NCBI RefSeq assembly: GCF_020382885.2
Contig: NC_058496.1
Location: 7,370,501 to 7,434,500 of the forward strand
Source: Scatophagus argus
Taxonomy: Eukaryota > Chordata > Actinopteri > Scatophagidae
Length of the DNA: 64,000 bases
Reading direction: 5' to 3'
Under the pieces are notes generated by a model that saw only the letters and a list, made by a program, of their open reading frames with translations, did not search any database and was not told the origin of the DNA. The position numbers and the translations under genes were made by a program. Shown here piece after piece: positions 23,501 through 32,943 of this stretch (position 1 is the stretch's first letter; each line of letters begins with the position of its first letter).

Positions 23501-26500
23501 GAGGTTGGAGAAGCGGCTTGTGATCGGAGGGTCGCCGGTTCGATTCCCCTACCGGACGGGCAGGAAAAATTTGGGTGTGGTGGAGTGATTGATGTGAAAA
23601 ATGCCCCCCCCCCCCACTCCATTAGCCGGCTGATGTGCCCTCGGTTCTCTGATCCTGTTTGACCTGCTGACTAACCAGAGAACTGATTCAGAAGCCAGGA
23701 AGGGGGTATAATTACGTTGAGCAAGTCACTTAACCCCCAGTTTGCTCCCCGGGTGCTTGATAGTGGCAGCCCACTGCTCCTGTATGTTTCAGTTGCATAA
23801 TTTGCTCGGTGTTGTACGTGTGTTCAACTAAGGATGGGTTAAATGCAGAAGACAAACTGAGTGTGTGTATGTAAAAATGTATATACTGCCAATAAAGCGA
23901 TTGCTAATTCTTAATTCTTCTTAATTTCTGTCTTACTCCAGTAAATGACTTCAGGAGTGCTTCCCTGTCCCTGCTGGCCTCTCATTATAAGCGCGCTCAG
24001 CAAGATGGCAAGGTGGGTAGAGTGGAGTTCCTCCCAGTCAACTGGCACAGTGCTCTACATGGGGATGCCACTGGAGTAGATGAGTAAGTATGATAACAGA
24101 TAACAAGATAACAAACAATAACAAGATTTCTATGTTGTGCAACACTTGCTATGTCTCCAAAAAATTCAGTAAATTGTGAAACACTCTCCTCCCACCCTTT
24201 TATTTTCTCCCTCATTGCCCACTTTCCAGAGACATCCAGAGAATAACCCTGCCCAGCATCAGCAGGCTGAGACATTTCACCAATGACACTCTGCTGGACC
24301 TGTTCTTCTATAACAGCCCCACCTACTGCCAGACCATAGTGGACACAGTCGCCTCAGAGATCAACAGGCTTCATGCCCTCTTCACACAGAGACACCCAGA
24401 GTTCAACGGGGCAGTTTCAGTTGTGGGCCACAGCCTGGGTTAGACATGCACAAATAGAGAAACTTTGGTCAAACTGATGATGTTACAATGCTACTGCTTT
24501 CATTCACAACACAGCTACACACATTTTCCCTGTCTCAGGCTTGAGGTAACAAGTTGGCAGCTCTGATTTCCTTGAATTTTGATCCCTGCTCCACTTCACA
24601 CCAGGCACCAAGTAGGAAATGTTCCAGAGCATTCCAGGGATAGACTACACATGTGAAAGGGTTTTTTGTCTCTCATACCTTAGGTTCGCTGATCCTGTTT
24701 GACCTGCTGACCAATCAGAGGACTGATTCAGAAGCCAGGAAGGGGGTATAGTTACATTTTCAGCAAAAGTTGACATCAGTGTACTGATGAAAAATGTTTC
24801 ACGTATCTCTGCATAAGGATCCATCTCATTCTGTCCTTCATTCCACTTAAGGTGCCTTCTGATGAACCCATTCATGTGACCTGTGACACTCTAGAGCAGA
24901 CTCTGACTAGACTGGAGCTACAGCAGTACCTGGATACACTACAGGCAGAAAACCTAGACTTAGAATCACTGGTAATATACACACACACACAAACAACTCA
25001 CGAATGCAAACGCAATTCCAATTGTAATGTATAGTCACAAACCTGTGACTCTTCCGTTTTAGGCTCTTTGCCAAGACTGTGATCTCAAAGATTTAGGAAT
25101 TCCTCTTGGACCTCGGAAGAAGATCCTGAATTACGTCAGGAGGAAATGGCTTCCAGAGGTCAGACACAGTCTGAAATTGTACTAACTTTTCTTGAGTTGG
25201 AACTTATGACCATTACAACCCCTTTATGTTTATATGTTTCTTCGATCTGAACTTAATCTAGATGAAGTTTAACTAGATGGTTTTAATGCTTGGTATTAAT
25301 ATACCTTCAGCGTTCATATCAAGGCCACATACCTTTAACAAACCTTTATTTGCAAAAAAAAAACAACCAAAAAAATACATGACCACAAATAACTTTTTAT
25401 ATTTTTAATCTAAATAGTACTGTAAGACAGGAGCAGTACGACTGGCACCAGGGCTGCAAGCGCCACCTTCAGTGACCAGTGATCACGATGGTAACCAGCC
25501 TTCAGGACAGACGATGCAGCAGTCCCAATTCCACAGGGCGCAGTCTGTCACCAGTGCTGTAGACTACGAATACTTTGACATGGGCATCGGACAGGTACCG
25601 CACTCGGACACAGACATGATGACTTGCTTGCTTGGGAGTACCAGTAGATAAAAGCTTCGATGCATCACCTTCCTGCTTCTCTCCTCCCCCGCTTGTCTGG
25701 ACAGACCAATGGAGGCATAGCCAAGGGACAGGTGTGTCTCACATGGTGTCCCCATTGCTCTCACACTTTGTCCTCTGTTATCTTTGGTCTCATTGTGTCT
25801 GGAGTTTCTCTTCATAGACATTCTGATCTGATCAGAGAAAAATCCTGGCAACTGTGTAATAGTGGCTGTGTTATGAGCAATGGGGTTTCCTACATTTTGC
25901 TGTGATTGTGGCCACCATCTTTGTCCCACTGAGTCACATAACCAAAAACCACACTCAGCATCTGTGCTCATCTTGTGTTGCATAAATGATCAGTTCCCTG
26001 GTCCCCCGCTGTTCCGTGCTCCCTGACTGTTGTCTTGATGTCATAAAATGTAGTTTTAATGTTCCCAATACCATTGTTTTTCTCTCTATCCTGTCTGAAT
26101 AGCTGTGTTATCTCAGAAAAAAAAAAACTGTCTGAATCTGTATTTAAATCATTAGAGTTTCCAACACATTTAATGACACAAATGTTGCTCACCCCAATTT
26201 CTCTCCACAGGTATCCATTGATTACCCACAGCTGGCATTCCACCCTCAAACGTTTTTTGCTTTTGGCTCTCCTATTGGAATGTTCCTGACTGTTCGTGGA
26301 CTCAAGCGCATTGATCCAAACTACACCTTTCCAACCTGCAAGAGCTTTTACAACATCTACCACCCAGTGAGTAATTGCCGATTTGCTCTGCTTACATTCA
26401 GCTCTCGGGCCCCAAAAAGGGATAACATCCACTTTTAGTTTTTACTGCTACTGTTTGACTTTTATCCATTTGTACTCTGAGAAGCATTAAGAAGGCAGTT

Positions 26501-29500
26501 CTGAATGTTTCCAAAATTTGCCTTTGAATGGTTAGAGTCATGTAATGATAGATTTACCAGCAGCACAGAATCAACTCAATAACACTCAAGAACACCGGTG
26601 GCAGTTTCACTAAATACACAGTAACCCATCGGCCTAATGTTACTTTTGCCAATTATAAACACACCCATGTGCTAAAAACAACATTCAGTAGAACATAACA
26701 AATAGGACACATTGGTGACATTCATCTCTTCCTTTTTATTTATGTGTAGTATGACCCTGTGGCTTATCGGATAGAGCCCATGATTGTGTCAGAGGTGGAT
26801 CTGGAGCCCATGCTGATCCCTCACCATAAAGGCCGCAAGAGGATGCACCTGGGTATGGCAGTCTGCCTCTTTCTACATGTCTTTGTAGACCAATAATGTA
26901 TTATGGGCTTTTGTTTCATAGGCTTAATGATAATCTCTGCTTCTCTCTGTGTAATAGAACTAAAGGACAGCTTGACTCGTATGAGCATGGACTTGAAGAA
27001 CAATGTTTTGGGATCACTGCGGACGGCGTGGCAGTCCTTCGCCAGATTGCCAGTCGCTGCACTGCCCTCAGTGGAGGAAGGAGAAACTACAATAGAGAGA
27101 AACCTTCAAGAGGCACAGGGTAGAAAAGGCACTTCTATTTACCTTTGTGTATTTGTGAATGTTTTTTATGTGTGTGCGTGTGTGTGAGTGCCCACAAGAG
27201 CGTGTCTAACCCAGTCTCTTCATACTCCTCTCACCCTTCTCTGCATGCTGCCACCCTCCCCGTCCTCCCTTTCCCTTTTGTGCTTTATCTGGTGGTTGCC
27301 CCTGCTTCCCACACTCCTTCCCACATTGCCTTGAACCTCAGCCTCAGCAGCAGCCACTGCTTCTGCTAAGAGGGAAGAGAAAAGTGCTGATTTTTGGACT
27401 AAAATTCTGGAGTGGCCCAGGGCCCTTTATAAGCATTACTTCCCAGGTAAGCCAGGTTAGTCACTTGGCTAACATAAACGAGAAAATGGAAAAATGAACT
27501 CTTTCTATCTGGTTTTCTCTGTAAACTCTCCTGATTCGCTGAGCTTGTGAGCCCATATAGGCTGTCTTTTATTCTACTTGTTTCATTTAAGTGCACTGGT
27601 TTGAATTTGGAGAATAAACATAACAAAGCAAAATCTAATACAGTCATTACCTTTTTTTAATGGTTACCTTGCTGCTCTGCCTGCAGAGTTAATATGTATA
27701 TATATATGTATATATATATATATATAATAACTGATGATATTCACTTGCTATGGTTTACTTTGGCATGTCAGCTCTATGAAGAGCAGTTTTTATGTAATGT
27801 CTGTCGTTTCTGCCACAGGCTCTTGCTACTCTTCTGCTCCTCCTTCCATTGACTATGCTCCCACTGTTGTACTTCTTATCTTCAACTCAACATTTAATTT
27901 ACTGGCCCCTCTTTGAGGCCCTTCTCTCCCTCCCTCCCTCTCCTGCTGTCAGTTCTAAATGACTGGATTTACTCACTGCTTCAGTGATTGTTAACATAGA
28001 AACCACTTTTGTAAGTGGCCCATGAAACACTCTGGTATGTGCTTAGCAAACAGGACAAGTTAAATAGCCGTGATCACGCTTGTTTTTTTTAACAAGAGTA
28101 ATTGGCTGAACCTGAGCCAGCGGGCCATGTCATTCATCGGTAGCAGGTCACCTACAAAAGCTGCATGCAGGCACACGTCCTGCCCTTTTCTGTAACAGCT
28201 CAAGTATTTCGTCTTTCGATTCATTAAATAGGTCAAATAAAAATCAGCTGCTCTTAGGACAGACTGTACAATTAAATAACACAATAACTTTGTGTCTACT
28301 TTTCACTCTTTCTGTTAAAGACAAATTTTCATTTACAGTCCTCATTTGTTCTGTCAAGTATAATTGTGCAAGATTCCAAACACGAGAGGCTTTAGGATAT
28401 AATATAATTTATTTTATTTTGAGAGTAAGATTTTTATCTCTTAATGTCAGAATTCATAGCCAGCAAATGCAGAGGTAGATTAGACATTAAAATGTATGAG
28501 AAGCTGGCAGCGAGCACTTCCATCAGGGTTCATCACCAGCAGAGCGTTAAGTCTTTATGGAGATTCTTAAGACAACAAGAATTCATAACATACCATCAGT
28601 CATCACAAAACTGTCCCGCCTTACTGATATTTGCTCAACATCTATCTTGTGTGAGTGCACGGACATTTATCGGGGTCAAAGGCAAAAAGTTGATAAAGAG
28701 GGCTGTTTTCAAATGACCAATAGCCAATTCTCTGAAAGCTTGTAAGATAAGTACACCCTCCATCTCATATTTCAGTCTAATCAAAATCAGCACAAATTGT
28801 TCAACTTTACTTTACTTATAACATCATTGTCTGAAATATGCTTGTCAGGAAGAGATAATTGCTTAGATGTGATGGTTCTGATAGTGATGGATGCCGACCG
28901 AATAGCAAATCAAATTCGACCGATGTAATTTTCGGTCAATGACTCACCCCAGAGGTGAGTCATTGACCGACTGCTGTGACTCACCTCCGGGGTGAGTCAC
29001 TGACTCTGGGAATACTGGAAGTAATGTGAGCTCCAGTCACCTGCTGCACACTCTCTTCTTTCCTGTCTTTTATCTGATTTGTTCATGTCAAAGTATGAGC
29101 CAAAACAAATACTTGGTGGTGGTTACTATCGTGTTTTTGTTGTCTGCCTGTACATCCTCATCTTTTTATCTTTTTACTTTATTTTTACCTGTGTCCCCGA
29201 AGGTGTTTGTGAGGAGGCACAGTCCTCAGTGTCAGCAGAGCAGACAGAGCACCCTGAGATTAAAGTGGGGATGTTGAATGGAGGGCGAAGGATCGACTTT
29301 GTGCTTCAGGAAAAACCCATTGAAAGCTTCAACGAATATATGTTTGCCATCCAGTCTCATCTGTGTTACTGGTGAGTCATGCATACCCGAGGGGGCTCAT
29401 TTGTATTTCATTTTGCTGATCTTTTCTCTTTGTTGTACTGCATTTTAGTGCCCTGATTTTGATCTGTGCATGAAATACTTTCCCTTCCCTGTCTGTCTAT

Positions 29501-29589
29501 CTGGTAGGGAATCTGAGGATACAGCTCTCTTGCTACTGAAGGAGATCTATGACAAACTCGGCGTCGCTTTTGAGCAACCACAACAGTAA
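20560..29589 (+). CDS. ddhd2: DDHD2, intracellular DDHD-family phospholipase/triacylglycerol lipase
   Basis: DDHD2 hydrolyses acylglycerols and phospholipids on Golgi/ER and lipid-droplet membranes. Exons: 20560-20679, 22157-22349, 22528-22721, 22840-22929, 23084-23204, 23321-23410, 23942-24083, 24230-24438, 24684-24745, 24852-24971, 25063-25158, 25418-25594, 26211-26366, 26750-26852, 26958-27119, 27342-27446, 29203-29371 and 29508-29589. All phases close to 796 residues; human DDHD2 has 711. A WWE domain spans roughly residues 60-150 ([29 protein letters not shown]). The lipase motif GHSLGS has its Ser near residue 385 and is split between exons 8 and 9 of the coding set. A SAM domain is near 410-480 ([20 protein letters not shown]). 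The DDHD domain is near 540-785 ([55 protein letters not shown]). The extra length comes partly from exon 27342-27446, absent from the human protein I recall. SEC23IP is excluded by the short N-terminus. Confidence 0.95.
21556..22080. repeat. Foldback-like segment with 28-bp inverted termini in DDHD2 intron 1
   Basis: The 28 bases at 21556-21583 are the exact reverse complement of 22053-22080 (the right copy starts CTGGCTGATCACC). Identity stops sharply at both ends. No clear target-site duplication was recognised, so it may be a small nonautonomous transposon or an inversion/template-switch product. Confidence 0.6.
22000..22043. repeat. Perfect 21-bp palindrome with 2-base spacer
   Basis: The arm 22000-22020 (starting AGTCGTAGCTCAG) is the exact reverse complement of 22023-22043; the spacer is TT. 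It lies 9 bases inside the right end of the 28-bp inverted repeat. Confidence 0.9.
23486..23925 (+). mobile_element. tRNA-derived SINE in DDHD2 intron, interrupted by an exon copy
   Basis: The head carries a box-A-like GTGGCTGGAGGTTGG near 23494-23508 and a perfect box B, GGTTCGATTCC, at 23537-23547. The body includes TTGGGTGTGGTGGAGTGATTG, and the 3' half includes GAGCAAGTCACTTAACCCCC and GGGTTAAATGCAGA. It ends in CCAATAAAG followed by repeats of AATTCTT. These blocks match teleost tRNA-SINEs as I recall them. In such elements GTGCCC normally runs straight into TTGAGCAAG; here about 75 bases of unrelated sequence separate the two. Confidence 0.8.
23643..23715 (+). pseudogene. Copy of DDHD2 exon 24684-24745 with flanking splice donor, inside the SINE
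   Basis: Positions 23643-23715 align without gaps to 24683-24755, with five substitutions. The exon part is 62 bases and encodes [20 protein letters not shown] in both copies. The four exonic differences (TCG/TCT, ACC/ACT, AAT/AAC, AGG/AGA) are all synonymous. Ten bases of the donor intron, including GTATA, are also copied, so the copying was from DNA. The original acceptor AG is not preserved (CG precedes the copy). A C-rich tract ending in ATTAG at 23625 could act as an alternative acceptor, but splicing from it would meet a TGA at once. Confidence 0.9.
25705..25731 (+). other. ddhd2: Candidate 27-nt DDHD2 microexon
   Basis: TCTGGACAG precedes the segment and GTGTGT follows it. It is phase 0 at both ends and would add TNGGIAKGQ between DMGIGQ and VSIDYPQ. 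The human protein I recall joins those two motifs directly, so if real this is an optional cassette. It is not included in the main model. Confidence 0.35.
27342..27446 (+). other. ddhd2: Probably optional 105-nt DDHD2 exon absent from human
   Basis: Bounded by ACCTCAG and GTAAGC, with phase 1 at both ends, so it can be included or skipped without a frameshift. It encodes an Ala-rich start and then [21 protein letters not shown] second acceptor six bases downstream (CCTCAG then CAGCAG) would remove two residues. Confidence 0.65.
27691..27728. repeat. (TA)n microsatellite
   Basis: An AT/TA alternating tract with a few interruptions in the DDHD2 intron after 27446. Confidence 0.9.
28933..29000. 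promoter_or_regulatory. Twin palindromes carrying four AP-1/TRE-type sites
   Basis: The first hairpin has perfect 16-bp arms at 28933-28948 and 28954-28969 with a 5-base loop. The second has perfect 10-bp arms at 28976-28985 and 28991-29000 with a 5-base loop. Both share TGACTCACC-N5-GGTGAGTCA. TGASTCA cores fall at 28940-28946, 28956-28962, 28977-28983 and 28993-28999. TGASTCA is the AP-1/NF-E2 family core. The enhancer role is inferred. It lies in the last long intron of DDHD2, about 200 bases before exon 29203. Confidence 0.75.
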
Positions 29590-30322
29590 TTAAGTTTTAT
29601 GAATGTGGACTTTTTATTGTGACAGTAACCTGAAAGTGAGATAATGAAGGACGGCTGACAGAACCAGAGGCTGCACAATCCTCTTCCAGAATGCCTTACC
29701 GTTTGGGTGTTACCTGAGTGCCCCACCCTCTGCTCCCTTGACAGTGGAGACCATCTGGCTGCGGTCAGGTGATCTTGGTTCAGATATCTCTGTCAACTTT
29801 AATTTTGCGGTTGTGGTGTCTACTCCTAAACCACCATCGAAGAACTGGTTTTATTGTCTGATTGAAATCCACAAAAATATTACTGTCATGCTCCTGGTCG
29901 CACATTATTTTCCTTTTTTTGAGTCATTCTTTATTTTACTCTACTCTGCACTTTCACTCATCGTTGTTCACATGTCATGCAACTAATGATGGTTCAGGTG
30001 GTTTAATTTGGTTGACTATAAAATGTTTACTGGTTGATGTGTTGTCTGTTACAACTGCTCCAGGCAGCTCTGTTTTCTTTCTGTCAATATTTAGGTCACT
30101 TAAAACCCAAAAAGCTGCTACTCCTACATGTGTGCAATGTAAAAAAAAAAATCTCTTGATGTCACTTCTCTTTCATTTTGAAGATGTAGTCCTGCTAATC
30201 ATATTTTTATTTAGCTTCAAGTATGTATTTCTGCACTATCTAAAAGAAGTAATCCTGATGAAGATTTGTTTCATAAATGCAGTAGCGCAATGCAATGAAA
30301 GGTCAAGCTGCTTGTGTTTTCA

Positions 30323-30324
<2 letters not shown>

Positions 30325-30358
<34 letters not shown>
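30325..30358. repeat. (GT)n microsatellite
   Basis: A GT tract of 34 bases in the DDHD2 3' UTR region, followed by GTATGTGTGTATG. Confidence 0.95.
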
Positions 30359-30365
<7 letters not shown>

Positions 30366-30660
30366 TATGTTCTGTATGCAGTATGTACATTAAAACAGTG
30401 TGCAGACTGTACAGAAAGACCAGTCTCCCCCCAGTTGTGTGCCATTCCTCTTCCACTCTTCTTTCTACTATTTTGTAGTTTCTAACATCAGTTCATTCTT
30501 TATTCGATTACAGACTGACATCTCACTTAGACATCTCCAGTTTTTGCATAGTCTAAGGACCAGTAGATGCATGTTTTTTTCATCTGTTCCTTTGTACCAT
30601 GCAATACTGTAAAACAATCTTTTTGATCTGTATCGCATGCACTTTTTTTGTTATATTAGA

Positions 30661-30924
30661 GCAGGGTTTCTCATCATTTTCTGGCCCTGACCCAATTCTT
30701 AAATTCCGAAATGTTTAAAGTTCTCATGGACCCATTAATAAGAGAGTCCTTACTTTATATAAAGTCCAAGATTTTGTGGGAGTATGGGATTTCAGAACAA
30801 ATAAATGTATTTTATACAAAAATATATGAAAGAGATATCTATATATCAGTGTTATAAATATTCCAGATCTGCGCCTTCATATAAAACAACATGGTAGTTG
30901 AGTACAAAGTTGAGAAACTGTGCT
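30661..30924. mobile_element. Possible hAT-like nonautonomous DNA transposon remnant
   Basis: The left edge GCAGGGTTTCTCA and the right edge TGAGAAACTGTGCT form an imperfect terminal inverted repeat of the kind seen in hAT elements. The interior (CTGACCCAATTC, ATGGACCCATTAA) has no coding potential. No clear 8-bp target duplication was identified. Confidence 0.3.
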
Positions 30925-31439
30925 GAGTAATTTAACTTTTTTTTTTTTTGTAATGACTTGTATGATATGCACTGACAGGGCTCCACAGCCCCCGCCACCA
31001 AAGCTCTGAATGGCCTGTATGTCATCCTTCCTCTTTACAAATGCACTGAAAACTGAATTATTATCATGTCATCATTTCTTTGAACCTCATAACTGTCTGT
31101 TTCTGTCCATTTTGTGTCTAAACAGTGAACCAGGACTTTATGGTCCCTGTATCCTCTGTTTGTGCACTTGGCGCTACATTATTGATGCATACCAAAAAAA
31201 TGAAAAAGTTCTCCTCTCTGAATATTATGAATATGGTTACATGTTATGTGTGTCACAATAAACCACTACAAGAGTCTTGTGTTCTTTGAATTTCAAACCC
31301 AATGGATGACGACAGAATTGCAGTATGTTGAGCTTCCTCTAAATCAGTTAGAATACTTAATTTTAGGTTATTAATATAAGTGCTGATGACCATCATAAGC
31401 AAACAGTGGGGGGGGTTAATAAGAAGAATATACTACAAA

Positions 31440-31570
31440 TTTACAACCTGCGGCTCCTTAATGTGGAAAATCACGTGAGCATGCGCAGTCGTGTCCAAAA
31501 CACAGCATCACTTGGGGCGGTTGAATTGACGAGCAACCTGAGACAGCAACTATGAGGCAAGTTGAACTCT
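31440..31570. promoter_or_regulatory. Candidate TATA-less promoter upstream of TACC1
   Basis: An E-box CACGTG (31472-31477) is followed by an NRF1-like GCATGCGCAG (31479-31488), a combination common at constitutive vertebrate promoters. It lies about 180 bases after the DDHD2 poly(A) signal and 1.4 kb before the first TACC1 exon. The transcript it would serve is not determined. Confidence 0.35.
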
Positions 31571-32521
31571 TGATAATTGATTTTTGGTGTTTGTTTTTAA
31601 GCTGTTGATCAGAGCTGTTTTCCACATTGTTGAACTGGCCATCTGTTTGTTCCTTATTTGTTAACGTACGGCGCTAGCGAGTTAAAAGCCAACAAGTGAT
31701 CAGAGTAGCTGTAATGGCTAAAAAAAGTTCCATATTCATTCAAACAGTCGTTGTAAAAGGTACTCACGTCGGTGTCATGCTCTGTGTGTGTTTGTGTGTG
31801 GTTGTGCCCACTTTGTATGTGATGTGATGAAGTTACTCTGAAGCTAGGACCTCGGTAGTGAACCATGTGATTCATTTTAGTGGGAGTTATGCACTAAAGC
31901 CTCTCAGTTATTCTCAAAGGCGAGCCTGTCCTGCTGTGGGCGCACCAGTGCTCTGAGGGCTTTTAGCCATTTTTCATTTTTATCAAAAGGCACTTAAAGG
32001 ATGGCGCAGGCTTGAATCGGGAGGTATGATTTCCTTCTTTAGTCATTTATGTATTGACACTTAATAGGGTGAACGGACCAATCATTTAGTGACTAACTAA
32101 CCTTGTGTCTAACTAGCTGTTATTGTTATTCGGTCTTTTATCAGCCTTTTTGTCCGCACTGATTGCTTTGTTTGACCTGATTTTGAAGGGAGTCCAGCTT
32201 TTGGTTTTAGGTTAAGAGGTCAAAAGACAGTGATGAGCTTAGGAAATGAATATGTATTGCAAACAAACCCGGAGCTCTGACAGTGTATGTGTGTGTATTG
32301 TCATGCAAAAAGGGTCTGCAGGGGTGGGCATGGGGTCACAGCAGGTAGTGGGAATGTGGCACAACAAGTGGGGCTGTGTTTTACGCCGCCAACTCTCCCT
32401 CCATCGTCTTCCATCCCTCCCCCTGGATCTCAGATCTGGTATTCAGCTGACTAACAATAGAAGAGACTCTTTCAAGCTTGAACAATACTCTAACCCCTGC
32501 CAGATACCCCCATGGCTCAGT

Positions 32522-32606
32522 GACACACACACACACACACACACATGCACACTCTCAATCTATAGGATATGCACTGCCTGACCAAGTGAATGTAATCTGC
32601 CTCTGC

Positions 32607-32641
<35 letters not shown>

Positions 32642-32642
32642 G
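32522..32642. repeat. (CA)n and (GA)n microsatellites
   Basis: CA dinucleotides near 32522-32545, and GA dinucleotides near 32621-32642, lie just upstream of the alternative TACC1 first exon. Confidence 0.9.
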
Positions 32643-32878
32643 ACATTTAGAGCGAGGAGGCGGGACTGTCAGCAGCTCTGGTGCTATTCACATAAGATCA
32701 GGCTGTACAGCATCAACAGAGAAAAGACAAGGAGAGGCTAGCTGGTTAAATGATAACGAGTCAGTCATGAGAAGCGGTGCGCTGTAGGGCTCTGACGCTG
32801 TCAGAGGAGAGGCAGAGGTGAACCTTGGGAGGTGAAAAGGACATACGTAGCATCTGGGATAAACCTCTGCCATTGCCA

Positions 32879-32943
32879 ATGGGGGGTTCCCTGAGCCAAA
32901 ACAGGAAGGGCTCCCACAGCTCTCCGCGGAAGAAGAGCAGCAT
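32879..32943 (+). CDS. tacc1: Alternative first coding exon of TACC1 with MGGS N-terminus
   Basis: The ATG at 32879 opens MGGSLSQNRKGSHSSPRKKS, and the exon ends at AT followed by the strong donor GTAAGA. It ends in phase 2, the same phase as the main first exon (39376-39479), so it can join exon 41150 in frame, giving SSI then SDSEG. Gly2 with Ser4 and a basic stretch fits the N-myristoylation-plus-basic membrane anchor pattern. Human TACC1 also has alternative promoters, and I recall an isoform starting with MGGS, but this is from memory. There is no transcript evidence here. Confidence 0.65.

Larger units (their letters stand above)
29590..31262 (+). other. ddhd2: DDHD2 3' UTR
   Basis: Sequence from the stop codon to the AATAAA at 31257-31262. 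It is AT-rich, includes a (GT)n tract at 30325-30358 and a repeat-like block at 30661-30924, and has no supported gene. An earlier poly(A) site is possible. Confidence 0.55.

Noticed and set aside
24440-24683. Disrupted lipase motif suggesting a DDHD2 pseudogene
   Set aside because: GHSLG appears to be cut off by a stop, but this is simply the exon boundary; splicing 24438 to 24684 restores GHSLGS.
29862-30485. 207-residue plus-strand ORF
   Set aside because: Lies in the DDHD2 3' UTR and is opened by T-rich and (GT)n sequence; no recognisable protein.
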